Positions 1 through 6,274 of a stretch of DNA of 16,600 nucleotides are shown here, piece after piece. The position numbers were made by a program, and so were the translations under genes. Positions within the stretch are counted from its first letter, which is position 1, and each line of letters starts with the position of its first letter. Origin of the DNA: an uncultured Elusimicrobium sp. (lineage in GTDB: Bacteria; Elusimicrobiota; Elusimicrobia; Elusimicrobiales; Elusimicrobiaceae); NCBI GenBank assembly GCA_902767385.1, contig CACXHA010000003.1, positions 1 through 16,600 on the forward strand, read 5' to 3'. Under the pieces are notes generated by a model that was not told the DNA's origin, made no database searches, and saw only the letters and a program-made list of their open reading frames with translations.

Positions 1-2
1 GC

Positions 3-76
3 GCCCCCGTAGCTCAATTGGATAGAGCGATTCCGTCCTAAGGAAGAGGTTGCGAGTTCAACTCCCGCCGGGGGTA
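3..76 (+). tRNA. tRNA-Arg (anticodon CCT)
   Basis: It folds as a cloverleaf. The acceptor is GCCCCCG (3-9) with CGGGGGT (69-75), the D-stem is GCTC/GAGC, the anticodon loop is GTCCTAA with anticodon CCT, the T-loop is TTCAACT (57-63), and the discriminator is A76. It would decode AGG. No CCA is encoded (TTT follows), so the CCA end must be added by an enzyme. Three points are slightly off: the first acceptor pair is G-U, the T-stem has an A55-C65 mismatch, and the anticodon stem opens with an A-G mismatch. A degenerate second copy of the 3' end lies 162 bp downstream at 221-238. The promoter lies outside the window. Confidence 0.88.
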
Positions 77-243
77 TTTCTGCCTAAAATGTCCTACTTC
101 GTTGTTGCAAACTCGGTCGAATACCTCGGCGCTACCGCGCCGCTTCGCACAGTATACTTCGCCTTTTCGCGCCGCGTTCTGGCGCAAATTTGTTTGAAAA
201 CCCGGTGTCCGTTCGGAAGGCAACCCTCGCTGGGGGTAAAGAT
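77..243. other. GC-rich non-coding stretch downstream of tRNA-Arg
   Basis: I see no convincing gene here. The stretch is richer in CG and GC words than nearby genes. It contains two short hairpins: CGGCGC/GCGCCG around TACC (127-142), and GCGCC/GGCGC (169-173, 181-185). Open frames on either strand run into the tRNA and resemble no protein family I know. Three words, CAAACTCG (108-115), CGCGCCGCTTCGC (136-148) and CGCCTTTTCG (160-169), recur in near-identical form in the stretch downstream of tRNA-Gln. It ends in a degenerate copy of the tRNA 3' end. It may be a remnant of an inserted element or a dispersed intergenic repeat. Confidence 0.45.
221..238 (+). repeat. degenerate direct copy of the tRNA-Arg 3' end
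   Basis: This stretch matches tRNA-Arg positions 59-76 at 15 of 18 bases in the same orientation, with three C/T differences. Its CTCGC (226-230) would pair perfectly with the tRNA's 5' T-stem strand GCGAG (52-56), whereas the tRNA's own 3' strand leaves an A-C mismatch. Direct repeats of tRNA 3' ends typically mark attachment sites of tRNA-targeting integrases, but no integrase gene is present. Confidence 0.4.
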
Positions 244-274
244 AAAATGCTCGCTTGAGCGGGTATTTTGTTTC
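244..274 (+). terminator. hairpin terminator downstream of tRNA-Arg
   Basis: AAAATGCTCGC (244-254) pairs with GCGGGTATTTT (259-269) around a TTGA loop, giving an 11-bp stem with two G-U pairs. The T-rich descending arm and the TTTC after it (271-274) fit an intrinsic terminator for the tRNA transcript, just upstream of the nitroreductase promoter. Confidence 0.55.
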
Positions 275-291
275 TAATCAATTTTTTTGTG

Positions 292-320
292 TTGACTTCG
301 TTTTCAAAAACTTTTATTCT
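292..320 (+). promoter_or_regulatory. sigma70-type promoter of the nitroreductase gene
   Basis: TTGACT (292-297) and TATTCT (315-320) are separated by exactly 17 bp. The predicted transcript start is near 327. A strong AAGGAGG ribosome binding site (339-345) lies 5 nt before the ATG at 351. No operator-like palindrome is evident. Confidence 0.65.
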
Positions 321-350
321 AACTAACACATCCTACTTAAGGAGGCAATT

Positions 351-956
351 ATGAAACAGGAATTTTTGGACCTTATTAAACAACGCCGTAGCCGGTATGA
401 TTTGACCGATAAAAGCACGCTTCCTAAAGAAGAAATTGTCAAATTGGTGCAAGAAAACGTCAAGTACACGCCCAGCCCGTTTAATAGTCAAAGTACGCGC
501 GTGCTGATTTTGTGCGGAGAGCGCCACAAACAATTTTGGGAAATTGCCAAGCACGAGCTTGCGCAGATTGTTCCTGCGGAAAAATTCGCCCCGACCCAAG
601 AGAAACTGGCTTCTTTTGCGGCGGCCCATGGGACTATTTTGTTTTTTGAGGATTGGAGTGTGGTGGAGAGTTTACAGATGCAGTTCCCGGCGTATAAGGA
701 TAATTTCCCCTTGTGGGCTTACCAAGCTAACGCTATGGCGGAGTTTGCCGTTTGGACGGCACTAGCAGAAAACGGCATGGGGGCCAGCTTGCAACATTAT
801 AATCCACTTGTAGATTTAGAGGTGCACCGGCAGTTTCATGTACCGCTGGATTGGAAGTTAATTGCCCAAATGCCTTTTGGGGTTCCTTTACACAAAGAGG
901 CCCCTGGCAAAGAATTTCTACCCATAGAAGAGCGGGTACACGTGGCTTGTCCGTAA
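351..956 (+). CDS. nitroreductase family protein, CinD/Frm2-like
   Basis: A 201-residue protein, close to the usual length of the short FMN-dependent nitroreductases related to fungal Frm2/Hbn1 and lactococcal CinD. The N-terminus has the family's Arg-Arg-Ser at residues 12-14 (phosphate-side FMN contact), followed by PSPFNSQS at about 41-48, where members of the family bind flavin. A central GTILFFED stretch, AMAEFAVWTALAENGMGASLQHYNP and a late QMPFG segment all match the group's pattern. These cytoplasmic enzymes reduce nitro compounds or quinones with NAD(P)H; the physiological substrate here is unknown. It is a single-gene unit with its own promoter and strong ribosome binding site, and transcription probably stops at the hairpins at 1115-1187. 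Family assignment is firm; the CinD/Frm2 subgroup is a judgement from length and motifs. Confidence 0.85.
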   Translation: MKQEFLDLIKQRRSRYDLTDKSTLPKEEIVKLVQENVKYTPSPFNSQSTRVLILCGERHKQFWEIAKHELAQIVPAEKFAPTQEKLASFAAAHGTILFFEDWSVVESLQMQFPAYKDNFPLWAYQANAMAEFAVWTALAENGMGASLQHYNPLVDLEVHRQFHVPLDWKLIAQMPFGVPLHKEAPGKEFLPIEERVHVACP

Positions 957-1114
957 AGAGGGCTCGCTGCCTTCGGGAAAATTTAAGAAATGGACTAGGG
1001 GCTCGATCACAAGTCGCCTTGCTGACGCGCGCCGCTCGCGACTCCGCCTCGCCATGCTCGCCTTTCGTGCTATGCACTCAAACTCGCACAAGGCTCCGGC
1101 TTTCGAGTCCTGAC
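957..1114. other. GC-rich non-coding stretch between nitroreductase and tRNA-Gln
   Basis: No gene is supported. On the minus strand the stretch is dense in GCGAG, GGCGAG and GCGGCGCG words, unlike the neighbouring genes. CGCGCCGCTCGC (1028-1039), CGCCTTTCG (1059-1067) and CAAACTCG (1079-1086) echo three words in the stretch after tRNA-Arg, though in a different order. Long open frames here show no recognisable protein. It lies 3' of tRNA-Gln in that gene's direction of transcription, so it occupies the same relative position as the segment after tRNA-Arg. Confidence 0.4.
992..1008 (-). repeat. degenerate direct copy of the tRNA-Gln 3' end
   Basis: GGACTAGGGGCTCGATC (992-1008) resembles GGACTAGGACTCGAAC (1192-1207), the 3' end of tRNA-Gln, in the same orientation. 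They share GGACTAGG and CTCGA, with one inserted base and two substitutions. The copies are 200 bp apart and flank the GC-rich stretch and two hairpins. Confidence 0.35.
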
Positions 1115-1138
1115 GCAACACCAAGCAGTTGGTGTTGC
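1115..1138. repeat. perfect 10-bp inverted repeat
   Basis: GCAACACCAA (1115-1124) and TTGGTGTTGC (1129-1138) form a perfect stem around a GCAG loop. No T-run follows on either strand, so it is not a classic terminator on its own. It sits 7 nt from the longer hairpin at 1146-1187. Confidence 0.55.
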
Positions 1139-1145
1139 TGTACGG

Positions 1146-1187
1146 ACCATATAAAGACCCCCACGTGTGTGGGGGTCTTTATATGGT
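1146..1187. terminator. bidirectional terminator hairpin with 19-bp perfect stem
   Basis: The arms at 1146-1164 and 1169-1187 are perfectly complementary (ACCATATAAAG-plus-CCCCCAC type) around a GTGT loop. On the minus strand it begins one base after the tRNA-Gln discriminator, so it should end the tRNA-Gln transcript. On the plus strand it could end the nitroreductase transcript. The stem is unusually long and immediately abuts the tRNA. Confidence 0.7.
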
Positions 1188-1256
1188 TTCCGGACTAGGA
1201 CTCGAACCTAGAATGACTGGACCAAAACCAGTAGTGATACCATTTCACCATCCGGA
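1188..1256 (-). tRNA. tRNA-Gln (anticodon TTG)
   Basis: Read on the minus strand, TCCGGAT (5' acceptor) pairs with GTCCGGA (3' acceptor) with one T-G pair. The anticodon stem-loop is ACTGG-TTTTGGT-CCAGT, giving anticodon TTG. The T-arm is CTAGG-TTCGAGT-CCTAG. The discriminator is A and is followed by ACC, so no CCA is encoded. At 69 nt it is slightly short, with the shortfall in the D-arm region. It lies 65 nt downstream of spoVG on the same strand and may be transcribed separately or by read-through. Confidence 0.88.
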
Positions 1257-1267
1257 AGTAAAAGGGA

Positions 1268-1312
1268 AAGATACTGCTTGCAAGATGCTTAAAAGGGTGG
1301 TTACAGTATCTT
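1268..1312 (-). terminator. possible terminator of the amidase-spoVG transcript
   Basis: A 9-bp perfect inverted repeat, AAGATACTG (1268-1276) with CAGTATCTT (1304-1312), lies between spoVG and tRNA-Gln. Read on the minus strand, the second arm is followed by TTTCCCTTTT. The 27-nt loop is long for an intrinsic terminator, so this could instead be a processing or regulatory structure. Confidence 0.35.
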
Positions 1313-1321
1313 ACGTAACAT

Positions 1322-1624
1322 TTAAGCTTGGGCAGTAGAAGAACTTACTTGACCTTCTTGGTTCTTTTCCGCTTCCACTTGTTCCTGGTACGCCTGCAAG
1401 ATGTTTGTCTCTAAATAAGAGCGAAACTCTTGCGTGATAGGATGGGCCAAATCTTGGTAAACTTCCCGCGCGGTCTTGCGTGATGGCATGCACAGGATTA
1501 AGCCTTTGTTCCCTTCTACTATCTTCATGTTGCGTACGGCAAAACAATTGTCAAACGTTACACTTACAAACGCCTTGAGGCGATCCTCATGGGTTAGATG
1601 GACATTGATCTCCGTAATTTGCAT
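1322..1624 (-). CDS. spoVG: SpoVG family RNA/DNA-binding regulator
   Basis: A 100-residue protein beginning MQITEINVHL, the usual start of SpoVG. It carries the family landmarks: LKAFVSVTFDNCFAVRNMKI, an EGNKGL turn, the MPSRKT motif and a DLAHPI segment, then a poorly conserved polar tail. SpoVG proteins are small nucleic-acid-binding regulators; in Bacillus the gene affects septation at sporulation, but homologues occur widely in non-sporulating bacteria. I chose the ATG at 1624 because GGAGG (complement of 1633-1637) sits 8 nt upstream; an in-frame upstream ATG at 1717 would add 31 residues foreign to the family. The gene starts inside ispE and overlaps it by 38 nt. The ispE-spoVG neighbourhood is also known from Bacillus, where purR and yabJ lie between them. 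Confidence 0.92.
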   Translation of the reverse strand: MQITEINVHLTHEDRLKAFVSVTFDNCFAVRNMKIVEGNKGLILCMPSRKTAREVYQDLAHPITQEFRSYLETNILQAYQEQVEAEKNQEGQVSSSTAQA

Positions 1625-2516
1625 ATATACGTCCTCCGTAGAAAGCAGTTGGAACAACCAACGCTTTAATCGGTTGCAGGCGGGCTGCAAGTTCTTGCGC
1701 ATCTTTTTTAGTGCCAACTAATGAAAATACGGTAGAACCAGAACCGGACATCATACAAATACTTTCGTTTGTTTGGCGTAATTCATTTAGAGCTTGGTTT
1801 ACGGCCGGTACAAACGGGAGTACAAATTCCTCTAATCTGTTAAAGAGCAAGGGTTTCCACTGTCTTAGTGCAGACCCATTTTTTACGACATCTATTAGTT
1901 TATCTAATTTAGAAAGGTTTGTCAATATTTCCTCGTGCGAAGATAATTTGAGCCGCGCAAAAACTTCCCGCGTGCTGACGGGTACTTGCGGATAGACCAA
2001 TACCAAATAGGGCAAATTCGCGCTAGCCGCAACGGGGGTCAATTTTTCGCCGATTCCCTCTCCTTTTAAAAACGTATCCGGGTATAAGAAGAGCGGAACG
2101 TCCGCCCCTAAACGAGCTGCTAGGTCAATTAAATCGAGCGGGTTTTTATGGAAAACTTGGCACAAAATCAGCAGCACCCCGGCCGCATCGGATGAGCCCC
2201 CTCCTAGCCCAGCCCCGGTGGGAAGATGTTTTTCTAATACGATGTGTATATTGGCAGTTAACTCATAGTGATCTAAAAAAGCTTGGGCGGCTTTCCATAC
2301 CAAATTACTGGGGGTGGATGAAATGTGCGCACCCAACGGCCCGGTTATTTGCAAAGAAATATGAGTAGTGCTAGCAGGTTTTACATCTAGCGTTAGTTTA
2401 TCGGTCCAATCAATTTTGGCAAACAAGGTCGTTAATTCGTGGTATCCGTTGGGACGTTTGCCGTTGACCTCTAAAAACAAATTGATTTTAGCGGGGCACA
2501 AATACGTTATTTTCAT
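1587..2516 (-). CDS. ispE: 4-diphosphocytidyl-2-C-methyl-D-erythritol kinase
   Basis: A 309-residue GHMP kinase of the usual IspE length. It phosphorylates CDP-methylerythritol on its 2-hydroxyl in the MEP (non-mevalonate) route to isoprenoids, in the cytoplasm. The N-terminal CPAKINLFLEV contains the family Lys10, RPNGYHEL follows at 21-28, the glycine-rich ATP loop PTGAGLGGGSSDAA is at 99-112, the catalytic Asp of GADVPLF is at 139, and the third GHMP motif MMSGSGSTVF is at 255-264. Its ATG overlaps the stop of the upstream repeat protein (ATGA, 4 nt), which indicates translational coupling. Its 3' end overlaps spoVG by 38 nt. Isoprenoid output feeds undecaprenyl phosphate, in keeping with the cell-wall genes nearby. 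Confidence 0.95.
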   Translation of the reverse strand: MKITYLCPAKINLFLEVNGKRPNGYHELTTLFAKIDWTDKLTLDVKPASTTHISLQITGPLGAHISSTPSNLVWKAAQAFLDHYELTANIHIVLEKHLPTGAGLGGGSSDAAGVLLILCQVFHKNPLDLIDLAARLGADVPLFLYPDTFLKGEGIGEKLTPVAASANLPYLVLVYPQVPVSTREVFARLKLSSHEEILTNLSKLDKLIDVVKNGSALRQWKPLLFNRLEEFVLPFVPAVNQALNELRQTNESICMMSGSGSTVFSLVGTKKDAQELAARLQPIKALVVPTAFYGGRIYANYGDQCPSNP

Positions 2517-3580
2517 TGTAGGCGATATCCGGTGTTGTGCACAATATTTCCCCAGTGATATTCATCGCTGGCGATTAGTTCGCCAGAGCTGTTATACTGG
2601 TTGCGTTGGCCGTTTAAAGTCCCGTCGGAATAAAATTCACTCAAGCGCATTTTACCGTTGGTAAAAAATTCGGTTCGTTCTCCTTCCAGACGTCCGTTTT
2701 CATAATTTTCTTCATACCACAGTTGCCCGGTAGGGAAAAATAATTTACGGGTTCCTTGTAGTTTGCCGTCTGCATAAGTTTCTTCACTTTCGGGTGTTGA
2801 GTTGACATAAAAAGTGTGGCGGGCTCCGTGTAAGCGCCCTTTCACGTAAAAAGACTGCTCGCGGATGGTGCCGTCTTCTTGTTTTACAATAAATTCTCCG
2901 TCCAGCAAGGCCTGTTTATACTGGCACGAGGTGCACAAAGGCCCTTGGGAAACATAACTGTAATAGGTGGCGGGTCCGTTTAAGATTCCGTTTTCGTACG
3001 TTTCTACGGATAATACGTGACCTTCGTTATCGTAGTGGGTAAGTGTGCCTTGTAATTTGTTGTTTTGGTAGGTGGCTTGCGTTTTTAGTTTGCCGGACTC
3101 GTTAAATTCTTTTACTTCTCCGTCGGGAATATTTCCTAATAACTCCAGGGCCGTTCCGTTGGCGGAAAGTGTTTCCTCGGCTACTTGTTTGCCGTCTACA
3201 TAAAAAGCGCGGACATCTTTAGTGGTTTTGAGTACCGTACCGGAGTAAATAGGTTGTTTTTCCATTTCGGAGATGGTTTCTTTAAGTAACGGGGCATTAT
3301 GCTCGGTTACGCAAACCAGTTGTCCGTCTTCATATTCTTCACTAAAAGTGACAGAATTATCGGCCAAATTGATTACTTCCAACGTGCCGTTTAATTTCCC
3401 GTTTTCAAAGTGTTTTTTGGTAAGGGAGGTGGCGTTAATTTCATTTACTTCTCCGTTGGGAATAGTTCCGGTTTTGTTGATAATATTATTGTCTTTATCC
3501 AAAAATTCCGTAGCTACGCACAGGGCTTTATAGTATGTGCGGGCTTGTGGGGTAACAATACAAAATAAGGTTTCTTGCAT
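2513..3580 (-). CDS. MORN_2 / YwqK-type repeat protein
   Basis: A 355-residue protein made almost wholly of short beta-hairpin repeats of the MORN_2/YwqK kind (aromatic-x-x-G-x-L-x-G). Clear copies of the G-x-L-x-G core are at residues 61-65, 198-202, 248-252, 272-276, 296-300 and 320-324, with variants at 174-178 and about 225-228. The N-terminal half contains a larger duplication: a TIPNGEV block (39-45) and a NIPDGEV block (150-156) are each followed by the same order of repeats. No signal peptide or membrane helix is evident; a CTSC pair is at 216-219. An AAGGAG site lies 6 nt before the ATG. It is 41 nt downstream of the amidase gene and overlaps ispE by 4 nt. Databases often call such proteins YwqK family antitoxins, but there is no toxin partner here and the function is unknown. 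Confidence 0.75.
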   Translation of the reverse strand: MQETLFCIVTPQARTYYKALCVATEFLDKDNNIINKTGTIPNGEVNEINATSLTKKHFENGKLNGTLEVINLADNSVTFSEEYEDGQLVCVTEHNAPLLKETISEMEKQPIYSGTVLKTTKDVRAFYVDGKQVAEETLSANGTALELLGNIPDGEVKEFNESGKLKTQATYQNNKLQGTLTHYDNEGHVLSVETYENGILNGPATYYSYVSQGPLCTSCQYKQALLDGEFIVKQEDGTIREQSFYVKGRLHGARHTFYVNSTPESEETYADGKLQGTRKLFFPTGQLWYEENYENGRLEGERTEFFTNGKMRLSEFYSDGTLNGQRNQYNSSGELIASDEYHWGNIVHNTGYRLQ

Positions 3581-3621
3581 ACCGGCTCCTTGTGATTTTA
3601 TTTTACAATACTTTGTGCCAT

Positions 3622-5487
3622 TTATTTTTTAGGTTTACTTCTCTTTATGATTTCTTTTTCGGGCGTTTTTTGGTAAAAATCTAAAATCCCCTCGTAAAGT
3701 GCTTTTACAAACGGGGCGCGCCCCTCGGGTGTTTTTGCCAAATCTTCCTGCTGCGGTAAAATCAAATAAGCGTTTTCCACCAAAATACTAGGAAATTGCG
3801 AAATACGTGGAATAAACAACACGTCGTTTGCAATCATGCCGTCATCGGGCAGATTTACATTTTTGGTAAACGATTTATGCATGGCTTCAGCCAGCGCAAA
3901 ACTGTGCGGATAATTGTAATACACGCTATATCCGCGCGGCCGAGCTAAGGGGTTAACGGTGGCTGGCAAAGCATTGTAATGCAAGCTGACCAGCAAGTGC
4001 GCTTCTTTTTCTAGGGCTTTTTCATAACGTTGCTGCAACGTCATTTGATTAGTCCCTTGCCGGGTCATAATAACCGTAGCTCCGGCATTTTCCAATTTGG
4101 GTTTTAATTCTTCTGCCAAGGCAATGGTAGCTTCATATTCCAAATACCCGGTTGAGCCGATAGCACCATCGTAAGGAATTTGGCGGTGTGGGCTGTGCCC
4201 GGCATCAATGACAATGCGGGCCCCGGCCAAAGGTTTTTCGGCGGTAGGGGTACGCACTGGTTCATGCACCAAATCTAAAATCAGTTGATTGTCTTTAAAA
4301 TCATAACCATGTCCCCATAGTTTGGCGTTTTTATTTAATAAGATGCGGAAAGATACTGCCCGTTCGGCGGGTTCGGCCCATTGAATATTGGAAACGAGCG
4401 CAGAGGTGTTATCTAAACTAAAGTTTTGCTCAAATTTGTCTATGTAATACAGAGTTAATTCCAGGCGGTCTTTATACTCGTGAATTTGTATCGGGACGGC
4501 CCGGTTTAGAGAAAAAATAAAACGGGTGTGCGTATCTGTACTTTCGGTGCGGATAAACGATAAAACATTCTCTTCTTTGGGGGCTTTGGTGTCTTTGAGG
4601 TGTTTTTTCTCCAGCCAGGCATGTTCGGTATCACTTAGCCACAAATGATATTGCCCGGCTCGTTCTCCGCGTACCTGCACCACGCCGTAGGCGCGGTAAT
4701 CCGGGTATAAGTTGCCCGAAGCCGTAGGTAATTTGCGCACTTTCACGCCGGGTTTAGTTACTAACGCATAGCTAAACGGTTCTTGGGTACTGCGCACATA
4801 GATTTTGGCGGGGGCCTTTACTTTGACTTTAGAGTTTTTGGGGCCGTTTTCCATTTCGTAAATTACTTTGGTAGATTTTTCTTTTTGGGTGGGATCTATA
4901 GTGAAAGACCCGCGGTAAGTTCCCGGATGCGTTTTGTCTTCTTTTAAAGTAATATTTTCCCCGTTTTTAAGGGCCGGTAATTTGGCGGTTACTTTCCCAC
5001 TGGGGGTACCTTGTACGTACAGGTTTATGATATCTCCGGGCCACATTTCTGCTTTGTGCTGGGGGAACATTTCCTTTTTATCCAACGCGGCCTTTTTAGA
5101 AGAGGTTTGTTGGGGGATGCCGGGCACTTTTACGTGACGTACGGCTTGTACGGTTTGATCCCCGCTTTGGGCAGTCAGTACAAAGGCAAACTCCCCGCTG
5201 CCTACCGGTAAAAAGGCCACAAAGGCCCCGTTTTTGTAGAGTTCTATATCTTGCCCGTTGATATTGAGTGTAGCGGGCATGGGCAAATTTACTTGCCCCA
5301 AAATAAAAACCTCTTCCGTTCCCCGGGGCAGTTTCATTTTTTCATAGGGATATTGTACGGTAATGGGGGCTTCTTTAGCCGCCGATTTCTTTTCCTGCGC
5401 GGGCAAAAACGGGGCTATTGTTTCGTGGCTTTGAGCACTAAAAACGCAAATCAACAAAGAAAAAATTAAAAAAAGTGTTCTTTTCAT
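3622..5487 (-). CDS. secreted N-acetylmuramoyl-L-alanine amidase (amidase_3)
   Basis: A 621-residue exported zinc hydrolase that cleaves the bond between MurNAc and L-Ala in peptidoglycan. Residues 1-20 form a signal peptide (MKRT, hydrophobic core, SAQS). The middle holds beta-rich domains: a region at about 236-298 with an SH3-like pattern (VKVRKLPT, HAWLEKKHL) and an AMIN-like segment at about 318-408. The catalytic domain runs from about 423 to 605, with zinc ligands His431 (DAGHSP), Glu450 (GYLEYEAT) and His503 (SLHYNA), and the general-base Glu571 (LVENAYL). The long N-terminal region is more than most single-domain amidases carry and probably directs wall or septum binding. It is the first gene of the four-gene minus-strand run. 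No Shine-Dalgarno sequence precedes its ATG, and only 25 bp separate it from the divergent Nif3 gene. Confidence 0.92.
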   Translation of the reverse strand: MKRTLFLIFSLLICVFSAQSHETIAPFLPAQEKKSAAKEAPITVQYPYEKMKLPRGTEEVFILGQVNLPMPATLNINGQDIELYKNGAFVAFLPVGSGEFAFVLTAQSGDQTVQAVRHVKVPGIPQQTSSKKAALDKKEMFPQHKAEMWPGDIINLYVQGTPSGKVTAKLPALKNGENITLKEDKTHPGTYRGSFTIDPTQKEKSTKVIYEMENGPKNSKVKVKAPAKIYVRSTQEPFSYALVTKPGVKVRKLPTASGNLYPDYRAYGVVQVRGERAGQYHLWLSDTEHAWLEKKHLKDTKAPKEENVLSFIRTESTDTHTRFIFSLNRAVPIQIHEYKDRLELTLYYIDKFEQNFSLDNTSALVSNIQWAEPAERAVSFRILLNKNAKLWGHGYDFKDNQLILDLVHEPVRTPTAEKPLAGARIVIDAGHSPHRQIPYDGAIGSTGYLEYEATIALAEELKPKLENAGATVIMTRQGTNQMTLQQRYEKALEKEAHLLVSLHYNALPATVNPLARPRGYSVYYNYPHSFALAEAMHKSFTKNVNLPDDGMIANDVLFIPRISQFPSILVENAYLILPQQEDLAKTPEGRAPFVKALYEGILDFYQKTPEKEIIKRSKPKK

Positions 5488-5512
5488 ACGTATAAAATGA
5501 TATCATAATTTT
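5488..5512. promoter_or_regulatory. 25-bp divergent intergenic region with back-to-back -10 elements
   Basis: The only DNA between the divergent amidase and Nif3 genes is AT-rich and centred on the palindrome ATGATATCAT (5497-5506). Read to the right it gives TATCAT (5501-5506), then 6 nt, then the Nif3 ATG; read to the left it gives TATCAT, then 9 nt, then the amidase ATG. Neither gene has a Shine-Dalgarno sequence. This fits leaderless or near-leaderless transcripts. The -35 matches inside the flanking genes are weak. Confidence 0.45.
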
Positions 5513-6265
5513 ATGGTAAAGTGCGACGAAGTTTTAAATTTTTGGAATGCGTATTTGGATATCGCCCATATCCCCGATGCTAGCCACAACGGGTTGCAAG
5601 TGCAGGGCCCACAGGACGTAAAAAAGATTGTGTTTGGTGTGTCGGCTTGTAAGGACTTATTTGAACAAGCCCACGCAAGCGGCGCGAATTTAATTTGTGT
5701 GCACCATGGCCTATTGTGGGGGCAGGAGCAAGCTATTACCGGCCTGTTTGGGGAGCGTATCAAATATTTACTAACGCATAATTTGGGGTTGTGCGGCTAT
5801 CACTTGCCGCTGGATAAGCACCCGGAAATTGGCAATAATGTTTGCCTTATGCGCGCACTAAACGCGCAGGAAGTTCGCCCATTTGGACAGTATCATGGAG
5901 TAGAAATTGGCTATGCGGGGAGTGTGCCCGCTTGTGCGCTTACGCAAGTGGTCCAAACACTAGAGCAATTTTGCGGCAGTAAAGCACAAGTATTTGGTTT
6001 TGGCCCGCAGACGGTGCAAACCGTCGGCGTGATTAGCGGTGGGGCGTACAGTATGTTGCCGCAAGCCATTGAACAAAAGTTGGACCTCTACATTACCGGC
6101 ACATTGGACGAACCGGTTTATGAGTGGTGCCGCGAGGGGCACATTAGCTGTATTGCTCTGGGCCATTACGCTAGTGAAAAATGCGGGATTCGTGCGCTTA
6201 TGGAAGTTACCGCCCAAAAATTTGATGTGGAAACACAATTTATAGAAACGCAAAACCCTTTGTAG
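5513..6265 (+). CDS. Nif3-like dinuclear metal centre protein (YbgI/YqfO family)
   Basis: A 250-residue protein matching the short Nif3 form (E. coli YbgI type), without the extra inserted domain of YqfO. Metal-site signatures are present: SHNGLQVQG at 24-32, CVHHGLLWG at 62-70 (His64, His65), LDKHPEIGNN at 100-109, ITGTLDEP at 194-201 and GHYASEKCGI at 217-226, where His218 and Glu222 normally complete the two-metal site. Family members form hexameric toroids; they are often labelled GTP cyclohydrolase I type 2 homologues, but the cellular role is unsettled. It heads the plus-strand run, and its TAG stop lies within the ribosome binding site of the M20 gene. There is no Shine-Dalgarno sequence; the start is set by the family alignment and the -10-like box 6 nt upstream. 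Confidence 0.9.
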   Translation: MVKCDEVLNFWNAYLDIAHIPDASHNGLQVQGPQDVKKIVFGVSACKDLFEQAHASGANLICVHHGLLWGQEQAITGLFGERIKYLLTHNLGLCGYHLPLDKHPEIGNNVCLMRALNAQEVRPFGQYHGVEIGYAGSVPACALTQVVQTLEQFCGSKAQVFGFGPQTVQTVGVISGGAYSMLPQAIEQKLDLYITGTLDEPVYEWCREGHISCIALGHYASEKCGIRALMEVTAQKFDVETQFIETQNPL

Positions 6266-6274
6266 GAGGAATCC

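Noticed and set aside
38..329. Open frames on both strands over the stretch after tRNA-Arg
   Set aside because: They run through the tRNA or the terminator, have no ribosome binding site, and resemble no protein family; they look like GC-rich non-coding DNA read as protein.
1102..1111. TTCGAGTCCT, an inverted match to the tRNA-Gln T-loop
   Set aside because: It is only 10 nt and matches the common tRNA T-arm sequence; too short to claim a second tRNA or an inverted element end.
733..1198. Frames of about 115 residues on both strands overlapping the nitroreductase end and the GC-rich stretch
   Set aside because: Arg/Ser/Pro-rich translations without domains, crossing the nitroreductase gene, hairpins or tRNA-Gln.
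1322..1717. Longer 131-residue version of SpoVG
   Set aside because: The extra 31 residues are not part of the family, lie within ispE, and the internal ATG at 1624 has a good GGAGG site.
2513..3580. YwqK-type protein as the antitoxin of a toxin-antitoxin system
   Set aside because: No small toxin-like gene is adjacent; the neighbours are an amidase and ispE, both complete housekeeping enzymes.
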